From Alphaproteobacteria bacterium (GTDB lineage Bacteria > Pseudomonadota > Alphaproteobacteria > Micropepsales > Micropepsaceae): a stretch of DNA of 60,533 bases. The notes beneath the pieces were generated by a model that saw only the letters and a list, made by a program, of their open reading frames with translations, ran no database searches and was not told the DNA's origin. The translations under genes and the position numbers were made by a program. Every line of letters starts with the position of its first letter. Within the stretch, counting starts at the first letter, position 1. This document shows, piece after piece, positions 26,315-34,382 of the stretch. The stretch spans positions 1 to 60,533 of the forward strand of contig JAFBAL010000026.1 in the NCBI GenBank assembly GCA_019247845.1. Direction: 5' to 3'.

Positions 26315-27691
26315 ATGTCCGAGACCATCAACACCAAAGTGCTCGTCGTCGGCGGCGGGCCGGGCGGCTATGTGGCGGCGATCCGCTGCGGCCAGCTCGG
26401 GCTCGACACCGTGCTGGTCGAAGCCGACAAGCTGGGCGGCACCTGCCTGATCCGCGGCTGCATTCCGTCCAAGGCGGTGATCCATTCCGCCGGATATTTC
26501 GAGACCATGACGCGGGCGGCGTCCGCCAAGGGTCTGCACGGCATCAAGCTCGCGTCGCCGCCGGCGCTCGACATGGCCGAGCTGGTCTCTTGGAAGGAGA
26601 CCGTCGTCAAGAAGCTGAACACCGGCGTGGGTGCGCTTCTGAAGCGCGCGAAGGTGAAGGTGGTCCCGGGCTGGGGCACCTTCACCGATGCCAAGACCTG
26701 CAAGGTCGGCGACACGACGATCGTGGCGGAGCATGTGATCCTGGCCTGCGGCTCGAAGGCGGTGGAGCTGCCCTTCCTGCCGTTCGGGGGCAAGGTGATC
26801 TCGTCGACCGAGGCGCTCGACCTGACGGCGCTGCCCAAGACGCTGGTCGTGGTCGGCGCCGGCTATATCGGGCTTGAGCTGGGCATCGCCTTCCGCAAGC
26901 TGGGAGCCGAGGTCACCGTCGTCGAGGCGCTGGACCGCATCCTGCCGCTCTATGACGCCGAGCTCGTCGCGCCGGTCGCAAAATGGCTGAAGACAAACGG
27001 CGTCACGGTTCACCTGAGCGCCAAGGCCAAAGGCCATGACGCGAACGGCCTCGTCGTCGAGATGGCGGACGGCACGACGCAGACGCTGCCGGCCGACAAC
27101 ATCCTGGTGACCGTCGGCCGCAAGCCCGCCGCCGAAGGCTGGGGCCGCGAGGCCATGGCGCTCGACATGGACGGCAGGTTCGTCAAGGTCGACGACCAGT
27201 GCCGCACCTCGATGAAGAACGTCTGGGCGGTCGGCGATCTCGTCGGCGAGCCGATGCTGGAGCACAAGGCCGCGACGCAGGGCGAGATGGTGGCCGAGAT
27301 CATCGCCGGCAAGAAACGCAGCTTCCGTCCGGCCTCGATCCCGGCGGTGTGCTTCACCGAGCCGGAGATCGTGAGCGCCGGATTGCTGCCGTCGGAAGCG
27401 GGCTCCGACGCGATCGTCGCCGTGTTCCCTTTCGCGGCGAACGGCCGCTCGCTCAGCATGGATTCGGGCGAGGGCTTCGTGCGCGTGGTGGCGGCCAAAG
27501 CCGATCATCGCGTGCTGGGCATCCAGGCGGTGGGCGCGCATGTCGCCGAGCTTTCCGGCGAGTTCTCCCACGCGCTGGAGATGGGCGCGCTGCTGGAAGA
27601 CGTGGCCGGAACGATCCACGTGCATCCCACGCTCAGCGAGGCCTATCACGAGGCGGCGCTGCGCGCGCTCGGCCACGCGATCCATATCTGA
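26315..27691 (+). CDS. lpdA: dihydrolipoyl dehydrogenase (E3)
   Basis: 458 residues from ATG 26315, which has GGAG 7 nt upstream; an ATG nine codons earlier is less likely. FAD site GGGPGG (13-18), redox disulfide Cys44/Cys49 in GGTCLIRGCIPSKA, NAD site VVGAGYIGLELG, AVGDLVGEPMLEHKA, and the C-terminal active-site His-Glu pair in HVHPTLSEAYHEA. It reoxidises the dihydrolipoyl group of E2 with NAD+. It closes the bkd operon, followed by a strong hairpin at 27696-27730. Confidence 0.96.
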   Translation: MSETINTKVLVVGGGPGGYVAAIRCGQLGLDTVLVEADKLGGTCLIRGCIPSKAVIHSAGYFETMTRAASAKGLHGIKLASPPALDMAELVSWKETVVKKLNTGVGALLKRAKVKVVPGWGTFTDAKTCKVGDTTIVAEHVILACGSKAVELPFLPFGGKVISSTEALDLTALPKTLVVVGAGYIGLELGIAFRKLGAEVTVVEALDRILPLYDAELVAPVAKWLKTNGVTVHLSAKAKGHDANGLVVEMADGTTQTLPADNILVTVGRKPAAEGWGREAMALDMDGRFVKVDDQCRTSMKNVWAVGDLVGEPMLEHKAATQGEMVAEIIAGKKRSFRPASIPAVCFTEPEIVSAGLLPSEAGSDAIVAVFPFAANGRSLSMDSGEGFVRVVAAKADHRVLGIQAVGAHVAELSGEFSHALEMGALLEDVAGTIHVHPTLSEAYHEAALRALGHAIHI

Positions 27692-27695
27692 AGAA

Positions 27696-27730
27696 GAGGA
27701 CGCGGCCGGCCCCACTCCGGCCGCGCCTCT
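27696..27730. terminator. hairpin between convergent genes
   Basis: Arms CGCGGCCGG (27701-27709) and CCGGCCGCG (27717-27725) with loop CCCCACT, extended by GAGG/CCTC after a one-base bulge. It lies exactly between the convergent lpdA and secreted-hypothetical genes. There is no clear U-tract, so termination in both directions is an inference. Confidence 0.6.
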
Positions 27731-27736
27731 CAGGCT

Positions 27737-28348
27737 TCAGTGATTGTAGAGCTTGAGCACGAAGGCCGCGCCGGTCGCCGCCGAGGTCGGACCGACCACC
27801 GGCGAACCCGCCCACCACACATCGACGCGATAGACGCCCGGCGGCACGTCATGCCTGCCGGTGCCCACGTGCTGGAAGAAATTCGCGCCGATCTCGTCGA
27901 CGTCGGGCTCCGGGCCCAGCGCCACGGCGGGGCTGGGGATGCCATAGGGCTTCTCGTAATGCCCGAACATGTGGATGGGGCCCGCGCCGGTCTGCAGGTT
28001 GGTCAAGGTCACCTGGAACATCGCCATCTGCGACGTGCCATAGAGATCCTGGCCGCCCATATCCGCGCTGAAATGCGCATCCAGGCAGGCGCCGTCGGTG
28101 AGCGTGACGCGCGTGGTCAGGACCGGCGTCTTGTCGAACTGGCCGCCCTCGCCGCCGCCCGGATTGGTGCCGAAGACCGCCTTTGTGGTGTGCTGCGCCT
28201 CGTCGCCGACATCGATCACGTTGCCGATGGTGGCGGCGCAGTTATAGACGAAGGGCTGGGTGGTGGTGTCGCCGGTGAGGAAGCTCTTGGCTCCGGCCTG
28301 GCCGGTGAGCGCCAAGGTCGCGGCGCCGATCAGAAGGATGGTTCTCAT
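27737..28348 (-). CDS. secreted protein of unknown function
   Basis: 203 residues with a clean signal peptide ([20 protein letters not shown]). The mature part is Gly/Thr-rich, probably all-beta, with one cysteine pair (VYNCAAT and GACLDAHF) that may form a disulfide. Recognisable stretches such as [13 protein letters not shown] and [13 protein letters not shown] do not match a family I know. It is transcribed alone from an AT-rich spacer containing the inverted repeat TTCGACT/AGTCGAA (28402-28425). Confidence 0.75.
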   Translation of the reverse strand: MRTILLIGAATLALTGQAGAKSFLTGDTTTQPFVYNCAATIGNVIDVGDEAQHTTKAVFGTNPGGGEGGQFDKTPVLTTRVTLTDGACLDAHFSADMGGQDLYGTSQMAMFQVTLTNLQTGAGPIHMFGHYEKPYGIPSPAVALGPEPDVDEIGANFFQHVGTGRHDVPPGVYRVDVWWAGSPVVGPTSAATGAAFVLKLYNH

Positions 28349-28401
28349 AGGGACTCTCCGTACTTACAGGGTTGTCCCGCCCGCAGATGAACTCTAGGTA
28401 A

Positions 28402-28425
28402 TTCGACTCTAGATAGTAAGTCGAA
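28402..28425. promoter_or_regulatory. 7-bp inverted repeat in AT-rich spacer
   Basis: TTCGACT (28402-28408) and AGTCGAA (28419-28425) flank 10 nt containing CTAGATAGTA. It lies between the stop of the fRMsr gene and the start of the secreted hypothetical gene, both on the minus strand. It may be an operator or a weak terminator. Confidence 0.35.
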
Positions 28426-28452
28426 GAATTCGCATTGCTCTATCCGATTCAA

Positions 28453-28947
28453 TCAGCGTGCAAAATGCTGTGTTTCGATCAGCGACACGACACGTTCCAG
28501 CCAATCGCGATCAATTGAATCGAAATCGCGCAGCTTGTCGCTGTCCACGTCGAGCACGAGCTTCGTCTCGCCCTGGTGCACCAGGGGCACGACGATCTCG
28601 GACCGCGACAGCGACGAGCAGGCGATGTGGCCGGGAAAGGCTTCGACGTCGTCGACGATCTGCGTTTCCTTCAGGCGCGCGGCCGCGCCGCACACGCCCT
28701 TGTCGAAGGGAATGCTGACGCAGGCGAGCGGTCCCTGGAACGGGCCCAGCATCAAGAGGCCGGGTGCGGCGGTGCGATAGAAGCCGACCCAATGGAAATC
28801 GAAGGCCTGCTTCAAGATGGCGGCGATATTGGCGAGGTTGGCGACGAGATCGTCGACGCCGGCCATCACCGCCTCGATCTGGGGCAGGATGGCGGCGTAG
28901 ACCTCTTGCTTGGTCCCGCTCTCGGGAAGATGCAGCGTTTCGCTCAT
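28453..28947 (-). CDS. msrC: GAF-domain free methionine-(R)-sulfoxide reductase
   Basis: 164 residues from ATG 28947; a GTG two codons upstream (28953) overlaps the preceding stop and is a possible alternative. A single GAF domain has the fRMsr cysteines: LACVSIPFDKGVCGAAA and HIACSS. WVGFYR and the closing LDVDSDKLRDFDSIDRDWLE are also characteristic. The enzyme reduces free methionine-R-sulfoxide using thioredoxin, repairing oxidised methionine. It begins inside or just after the stop of the lytic transglycosylase gene, so the two are translationally coupled. Confidence 0.9.
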   Translation of the reverse strand: MSETLHLPESGTKQEVYAAILPQIEAVMAGVDDLVANLANIAAILKQAFDFHWVGFYRTAAPGLLMLGPFQGPLACVSIPFDKGVCGAAARLKETQIVDDVEAFPGHIACSSLSRSEIVVPLVHQGETKLVLDVDSDKLRDFDSIDRDWLERVVSLIETQHFAR

Positions 28948-28949
28948 CC

Positions 28950-29855
28950 TCACATCGAAGCTTCGGAACCCCGGAGCGTCAAGCGGGCGACCGTGGCGAG
29001 ATCCTCGCGCACGCCCTGGCGCTTCCTGCCGATGGTGACGACCGCATGGACGCCGGCGGTGTATTCGCCGGGCAGCGGCTTGCGCACCGAGCGCACCTCG
29101 CCCGCATCCACCGCGAAGGTGGTGCCGTTGGGCCTGGTCAGCGCCAGCTTCGCGCCGCCGCCTGCCGATTTCGCCGCGCCGGCGGCGAACGTGCCGGCGC
29201 GTCCCAGCATGCCGGTGATGCCCTTGACGTAGTTGCGCGTCTCGTCGGGAAGCGCGCGCTTGCCCGCGAGATGATCCTCGAGATTGCCGGGCCCGTCGTT
29301 ATAGGCCGCGAACATCGCGGGGAAGCCGTATTTGACGTAGAGCGCGCGCAAGTAAGCCGCGCCCGCAAAGATGTTGTCGTGCGGATCGTAGGGATCGGCG
29401 CCCAGCCGATAGGCCGCGCGCATGTCGTTGTAGGTGTCGGGCATGACCTGCATCAGCCCCATCGCGCCGGCGGCCGAGGTGATCGGATGGTTCTCGCCCA
29501 GCATCGTGCGGCCGCCGCTTTCCATGCGCATCACCGCGCGGATCCAGTCGGCGGAGAGATGATATTTCTCGGCGGCGGCGGCGATGAACGGCTCCCAGCG
29601 GCCGACGAGCTCGCGCGACGTCATCGCCGATTCCTGCGCGAAAGCGGACGGCTGCGCGGGCGCCGGCGGCGCGACCTTCTCGACCGCCTGCGTGATCTGC
29701 TCGACGGTCGGCAGCTTCAGCGCGGGCTTGATCGCGCGGCCGGTGTTGAACCCGGCGACGACGCAGAGCGTCAGCACGCTCATCAGCGCGAAGCGCGGCA
29801 GGCGGAGATTCCGCGGCGACGCGGCAACATTCGACACAGCACTCAACGAGGGCAT
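28950..29855 (-). CDS. lytic transglycosylase (SLT), membrane-anchored
   Basis: 301 residues from ATG 29855, chosen for the GAAGAGAG site before it; an ATG five codons earlier lacks one. A membrane anchor at about 20-38 (RFALMSVLTLCVVAGF) precedes a linker and an SLT domain with catalytic Glu112 (MRMESGG), GAMGLMQVMPDTY and FAAYNDGPGNLE. The last 60 residues (TRPNGTT...VTIGRKRQGVRED) match the tail of the lipoprotein transglycosylase at 15372-16244, so the two are paralogues differing in membrane attachment. It is co-transcribed with msrC. Confidence 0.9.
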   Translation of the reverse strand: MPSLSAVSNVAASPRNLRLPRFALMSVLTLCVVAGFNTGRAIKPALKLPTVEQITQAVEKVAPPAPAQPSAFAQESAMTSRELVGRWEPFIAAAAEKYHLSADWIRAVMRMESGGRTMLGENHPITSAAGAMGLMQVMPDTYNDMRAAYRLGADPYDPHDNIFAGAAYLRALYVKYGFPAMFAAYNDGPGNLEDHLAGKRALPDETRNYVKGITGMLGRAGTFAAGAAKSAGGGAKLALTRPNGTTFAVDAGEVRSVRKPLPGEYTAGVHAVVTIGRKRQGVREDLATVARLTLRGSEASM

Positions 29856-30009
29856 TTTGCTCTCTTCCATTGGGTGAAGGCCGCATCGGTCTGCGGCTGC
29901 TATTTCCGGCCCCCTGAATACCGACCGGAACGGACGCGGTAGCCACGTCTGTCAAAAGCTGGGGACGAAATAGCCGCTCTTCAAGCGAAAGGGAAGGCAC
30001 CAATTGCGC

Positions 30010-31389
30010 TCATGCGAGTTTGCGCATCGCCTCGGCAGTCGCAGTTCCATCTTCGTCGCGTAACGCTGTTTCGCGCAAGCTACGCAGCAATCGTGCGGCG
30101 TCGGGCCGAGAGCGCAACATCTGCCAAGATTGCGTGACATCCACGAACTTTCGCAAACCGCGTGCCTGAGTTTCGCCATAACCCTTTATGAGATTCTGGC
30201 ACTTCGCGAGCTCGATTGCGCATTCGTAATCCGATTGCGCCGCCTCGCGCACCAGCGCCAACCAGCGCTCGATCCGGGCGTTTTCCTGGGCGTAGCGCCA
30301 AGTTCCACGCCGTGCGCGTCTTCGTGACGCAAGCAGGCGCAAAACGAGGAACCAAGTCACCGAATTGGTGCGCACGTGGCGGCCGCGCTCGAACATCGGC
30401 GCAAAGATGCGCTTGAGCGCGCCGCCGCGCTCGAGCCGCGCACCGAGCTTCGCGGGAAGCGTGTCGCACAGCTCCTGCCAGCGCGGATGCATGTATTCGA
30501 CGATGTGCAGGATCTGGCCGGGGCCTGCGTTCACCTGGGCGCGCACCTCGTCCATGCGGCGGGCGCGGATCTTCTGCTGTGCGACGCGCATCACGTCTTC
30601 GTAAGCCATCCACAGCGCCAATCCGCGCGCCACCTCGCGGCGCAGCTTCCCTTCGAAAGGCTTCAGACGCTCGACATAGAGCGCGGCATATTCGGCGTCC
30701 TGGTATTCGTTGAGTCTTCGCATGCCTTCGGCGATGATGCCGTCCACGTCGAGCGCCGGCGCCGGCGGCGGCGCCTCGTCGCGGCCTTCGAAGCCGGCCG
30801 CGAAGCCTTTCAGGTTCGCCTCGACCGCGATGCCGCTCCGGCGGATCGTGTCTTCATAAGCCTCGCGCCCGAAAGGCAGCGCGCCGCTGGCCGCGATGGC
30901 GCCCAGCATCACCGCGCTGATCGCGCTGCCCGTGCGCTGCGCGGCCGCGTCCATGTCGAAGCCGATGAAGGCCTTCGCGCTGCGGTGCGCGGCTTCCAAC
31001 ACTTTCGAGCCGTCCGCGAGCCCGCCCGACACGGCCGACTTCTCCGCAATGGCATAGATGCGATGGGTGGAGGCGATCAGCGTGGTGCGGTCGCCGGTCA
31101 CGAAGCCGCGCAGCATGGCGCGGCCGGCCTCCATCAGCTCGGCCGCGACCACCACGTCGACGTCGCCGGGCGCCGGCATCAGCGCGAGCACCGGCTGCTT
31201 GTCGGCGAGCGGAAACAGTTCGAGATAATAGACCGTGGAGCCGGTACGCTGCGCCACGCCGGGAACCGAGGTCGCTTGCGCGAAATATCCGCCCGCTTCG
31301 CCGAGCGCCGTCAGCCAGTCGGCCAGCACGCCGCCGCCTTGGCCGCCCAGCGCCAGGATCGCGATGGTCAGGCGATTGCGCTCCGTCAC
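30010..31389 (-). CDS. iorB: indolepyruvate:ferredoxin oxidoreductase beta-type subunit with C-terminal DUF6537-like region
   Basis: 459 residues from GTG 31389, which overlaps the iorA stop (GTGA). The N-terminal 190 residues are the POR gamma-type domain (ILALGGQGGGVLADWL, SVPGVAQRTGSTVYYLELFP). The remainder is a mostly helical, Arg-rich extension seen in aerobic two-subunit indolepyruvate oxidoreductases. With IorA it converts an aryl-2-oxoacid such as indole-3-pyruvate plus CoA to the arylacetyl-CoA and CO2, reducing ferredoxin. It is the last gene of the cyclase-iorA-iorB operon. Confidence 0.88.
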   Translation of the reverse strand: MTERNRLTIAILALGGQGGGVLADWLTALGEAGGYFAQATSVPGVAQRTGSTVYYLELFPLADKQPVLALMPAPGDVDVVVAAELMEAGRAMLRGFVTGDRTTLIASTHRIYAIAEKSAVSGGLADGSKVLEAAHRSAKAFIGFDMDAAAQRTGSAISAVMLGAIAASGALPFGREAYEDTIRRSGIAVEANLKGFAAGFEGRDEAPPPAPALDVDGIIAEGMRRLNEYQDAEYAALYVERLKPFEGKLRREVARGLALWMAYEDVMRVAQQKIRARRMDEVRAQVNAGPGQILHIVEYMHPRWQELCDTLPAKLGARLERGGALKRIFAPMFERGRHVRTNSVTWFLVLRLLASRRRARRGTWRYAQENARIERWLALVREAAQSDYECAIELAKCQNLIKGYGETQARGLRKFVDVTQSWQMLRSRPDAARLLRSLRETALRDEDGTATAEAMRKLA

Positions 31390-33488
31390 CGCAGCCAGCC
31401 GATCACGCGCGCGCGCACGGCCGCGGTCGCGCGGTCCCACCAGTTCGGATTGAACACGATCTGCACTTTATAGAACGACGGGCACAGCACCTCGGCATGG
31501 CTGACCTCGCCGCACAGCCCGCAGCCGACGCAACTGTTGTCGACATGGGCGACCGGATCGCTCTTCAACGGATCGGGATTGGGCTTGATCGTCAGCGACG
31601 GACAGCCCGACAAGCGGATACAGGCGTGATCGCCGGTGCAGGTCTCGGCATCCACGCCGAAGCGCTCGCGGATGGCGCGGCGGCCGTCCTTCACCGCCTT
31701 GGCGAACAGAGGCCGCGTGCGGCGCTGCTTGTTCAGCATGCATTCCGACTGCGCGACGATGACCTTGGGGCCCCTGTCCTTGGACGTCAGCGCCTGGCGC
31801 AAGGTGTCGCGCATGCGCAGCACGTCGTAGGTGTCGTCGATCGCCTTGACCCAGGTCACGCCGATGCCGCGAACGGCGGTCTCGATGGCATGCCGCGTCG
31901 AGCGGTTGTCGTTCGCGGCATCGGACGAGAGCAAATCCTGCCCACCTGTCGCCGCCGAATAGCCGTTGTCGACGACGATGGTGAGGCTGTCGTCGCGGTT
32001 GAACACCGCATTGCCGATGCCGCTGGTCAGCCCATTGTGCCAGAAGCCGCCGTCGCCCATCACCGCGATCGGCCGCTTGCCGTCCTGCCGGCGGAAGGCG
32101 GAGGCGCCCGCCGTGCCCAACCCGTAGCCCATCGTCGTGTTGCCGATGTTGAAGGGCGGCAGGATCGAGAACAGATGGCAGCCGATATCGGCGCTGACGT
32201 GATGCTGGCCGAGCTCGCGCTGCACCAGCTTGAGCGCGGTGAACAGCGGCCGCTCGGGGCAGCCGGTGCAGAAGCCCGCCGGGCGCTGCGGAACGTCGAG
32301 CGCCGTGAGCACGGGCGCGGATGGCGGCCTGGGCGCGGATGCGGATACGGGCACCGCGGCCTGCTTCTCTGTCCCCAGAAACTTCGCCAGCCCGTCGCCG
32401 AGAACCTGTGCGGTATATTCGCCGGCGCGCGGCAGTATCTCCTTGCCGACGATGCGGGTCTGCAGGTCGGCGCGGCGCAGGATGGTGTTCAGCTCGTGCT
32501 CGATGAATTCGGGCTGGCCCTCTTCCACGATCAGCACCGCGCGCTTTCCCGCGCAGAAGTCGCGCACCTCGTCGGGGATCAGCGGATAGGTGACGTTGAG
32601 CACATAGACCGGCAGCTTGGCGTTGCCATAGACGTCGGACAGATCCATCAGCTCCAGCGCGCGGTTCAAGGTGTTGAACAGCCCGCCTTGGACGATGATG
32701 CCGATCTCGCCGTCCTTGGGCCCGAAATGCTCGTTGAGCTTGTTGTCTTGGACGAAGCGCACGGCGGCCGGCCAGCGGCTCTCGATCTTCTCGCGCTCGT
32801 GCAGGAAGTTGGCGGGCGGCAGCACGATGCGCTCGGTGTCGCGAACGGGATCGTTCGCCGCGTGCTGCACGGTGAAGCGCGGCGGCACGTTGTCCTTGGC
32901 AATGAAACGGCCATGCACGTGGCAGGCGCGCACGCGCAGCTCGAGCATCACCGGCGTGTGCGAAGCTTCCGACAGCTCGAAACCCTTCTCGACCATGCCC
33001 ACGATGGAGGGAAGGTTAGGCCGCGGATCGAGCAGCCACATCTGCGATTTCATCGCGAAAGCATGCGTGCGCTCCTGCATGATCGAGGAGCCTTCGCCGT
33101 AATCCTCGCCCACGATCACCATCACGCCGCCGGTGACGCCGCCGGACGCCACGTTCGACAGCGCGTCCGAGGCGACATTGGTGCCGACGACCGACTTCCA
33201 CGCCACCGCGCCGCGCAAGGGATAGTTCACCGAGGCCGCGCACATGGCCGCCGCCGCGGCCTCGCTCGCGCTGGTCTCGAAGTGCACGCCGAGCTCCTTG
33301 AGCAGATCGGCCGCGTCGGCGAAGACGTCCATCAGATGCGAGATCGGCGCGCCCTGATAGCCGCCGACATACGCCACGCCCGCCTGCAGCAACGCCTTGG
33401 TGACGGCGAGGATGCCCTCGCCGCGGAACTCCTGGCCCGCGCTCAGCCTGAGCTGCTCGACCTCGGCCTTGAAGGAGCGTTCAGCCAT
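31386..33488 (-). CDS. iorA: indolepyruvate:ferredoxin oxidoreductase alpha-type subunit
   Basis: 700 residues. Pyruvate/2-oxoacid:ferredoxin domain I at the N-terminus (RGEGILAVTKALLQAGVAYVGGYQGAP); TPP-binding domain in the second half (DIGCHLFSILPPFNIGNTTMGYGLG, VMGDGGFWHNGLTSGIGNAV); and a single [4Fe-4S] ferredoxin-like motif at 653-669 (SCVGCGLC...LC). It decarboxylates aryl-2-oxoacids. The start overlaps the cyclase stop by 8 nt. Grouped with aryl-CoA genes, it probably supplies the CoA thioester directly, since no CoA ligase gene is seen in the locus. Confidence 0.9.
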   Translation of the reverse strand: MAERSFKAEVEQLRLSAGQEFRGEGILAVTKALLQAGVAYVGGYQGAPISHLMDVFADAADLLKELGVHFETSASEAAAAAMCAASVNYPLRGAVAWKSVVGTNVASDALSNVASGGVTGGVMVIVGEDYGEGSSIMQERTHAFAMKSQMWLLDPRPNLPSIVGMVEKGFELSEASHTPVMLELRVRACHVHGRFIAKDNVPPRFTVQHAANDPVRDTERIVLPPANFLHEREKIESRWPAAVRFVQDNKLNEHFGPKDGEIGIIVQGGLFNTLNRALELMDLSDVYGNAKLPVYVLNVTYPLIPDEVRDFCAGKRAVLIVEEGQPEFIEHELNTILRRADLQTRIVGKEILPRAGEYTAQVLGDGLAKFLGTEKQAAVPVSASAPRPPSAPVLTALDVPQRPAGFCTGCPERPLFTALKLVQRELGQHHVSADIGCHLFSILPPFNIGNTTMGYGLGTAGASAFRRQDGKRPIAVMGDGGFWHNGLTSGIGNAVFNRDDSLTIVVDNGYSAATGGQDLLSSDAANDNRSTRHAIETAVRGIGVTWVKAIDDTYDVLRMRDTLRQALTSKDRGPKVIVAQSECMLNKQRRTRPLFAKAVKDGRRAIRERFGVDAETCTGDHACIRLSGCPSLTIKPNPDPLKSDPVAHVDNSCVGCGLCGEVSHAEVLCPSFYKVQIVFNPNWWDRATAAVRARVIGWLR

Positions 33489-34260
33489 CGACGAGCGCGA
33501 GCACGCGCAGCGGCGAGCCCGATCCGTCCCTGATCTTCAAGGGCGCCGCGAACACCACAGCGCCGGTGGCGGGAAGCTTGTCGAGGTTGGTCAGGCATTG
33601 CAGCCCATAGCGCCCCGCGCCGTGGAAAAGCGTGTGCGCCGGATACATCGGATCGAGCAGATGCGCCTGTCCGGCATCGGTGCCGATGGTCTCCACCCCG
33701 AAGCCCAGCGCGTCGCGCTCCTCGACCAGGAACCTGACCGCTTCGGCCGACGGTCCCGGCGTATGCGCGCCGTCCTCGCGGCGGTTGGTATAGGCGTCGC
33801 CCGTGCGCTTGGACCAGTCGCTGCGGAACAGCACCCAGCTCTTGGGCGGGATGCGGCCGTTCGCCTTCTCCCAATCGTCGATATCCATGTTGGAGAGCAG
33901 GAAATCCGGGTTCTGCGCGCACTGCTCGGAGAAGTCGAGAATCACCGCCGGCGCGATGAAGTCCTTCGGAACGATCGTCTCGAGCGTGTTGTGCGCGAGG
34001 TCCTTGCCCGTCACCCAATGGATCGGCGCGTCGAAATGCGTGCCGGTGTGCTCGCCGACCGAGAAGTTGTTCCAGTACCAGGCGACGCCGCGCTCGTCGT
34101 AATGGGAAATCTCCTCCATCTTGAACGGCGCGCATTGGCCGAAGGGCGGCGGCAGGACCAAGGTCGGCGTGTCGGGCGACAAGGTCTGGGTCAGGTCGAC
34201 GACGCGGATCCTGCCCGCTGCGATCTGGGCCGCGAAGGCGTGAAGCGTGCTTTCGGTCAT
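33481..34260 (-). CDS. cyclase/kynurenine-formamidase-like metal-dependent hydrolase
   Basis: 259 residues from ATG 34260 (GAGGATC site); an upstream TTG would add a non-conserved extension. The metal motif of the cyclase family is intact: [12 protein letters not shown] with His71, His75, Asp77 and His81. Family members include kynurenine formamidase (N-formylkynurenine to kynurenine) and isatin hydrolase (lactam opening); both act on tryptophan- or indole-derived aromatics, which suits the iorAB and aminobenzoyl-CoA-type genes around it. Which reaction applies cannot be told. It is the first gene of the leftward operon. Confidence 0.85.
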   Translation of the reverse strand: MTESTLHAFAAQIAAGRIRVVDLTQTLSPDTPTLVLPPPFGQCAPFKMEEISHYDERGVAWYWNNFSVGEHTGTHFDAPIHWVTGKDLAHNTLETIVPKDFIAPAVILDFSEQCAQNPDFLLSNMDIDDWEKANGRIPPKSWVLFRSDWSKRTGDAYTNRREDGAHTPGPSAEAVRFLVEERDALGFGVETIGTDAGQAHLLDPMYPAHTLFHGAGRYGLQCLTNLDKLPATGAVVFAAPLKIRDGSGSPLRVLALVDG

Positions 34261-34317
34261 GGAGATCCTCAGGCGGTGCCGGCGCGGCGAGTTTGGCGCG
34301 AAGCCGGGCGCAAGGCA

Positions 34318-34337
34318 ATATTTCAAGCTTGAAATAT
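34318..34337. promoter_or_regulatory. perfect 20-bp palindrome, predicted MarR operator
   Basis: ATATTTCAAGCTTGAAATAT reads identically on both strands. It lies in the 122-nt spacer between the divergent cyclase and monooxygenase genes. Its TTGAAA half is the -35 box of the rightward promoter. Size, symmetry and the TTTCAA/TTGAAA core fit operators of MarR-family repressors that sense aryl-CoA thioesters, and a marR gene lies in the controlled operon. Confidence 0.75.
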
Positions 34338-34357
34338 CTTGCGGCCCGGCCTATACG
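34329..34357 (+). promoter_or_regulatory. sigma-70-like promoter of the aryl-CoA operon
   Basis: TTGAAA (34329-34334), 17-nt spacer, TATACG (34352-34357), then about 25 nt to the ATG at 34383. The -35 box is embedded in the 20-bp palindrome, so a bound repressor would occlude it. Confidence 0.7.
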
Positions 34358-34382
34358 ACACCGTCGTTTCGAGGCACGTCGG

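Noticed and set aside
28947..28953. GTG 28953 as the msrC start.
   Set aside because: Possible because it overlaps the previous stop, but ATG 28947 gives the more usual length; neither has a strong ribosome site, so ATG was preferred.
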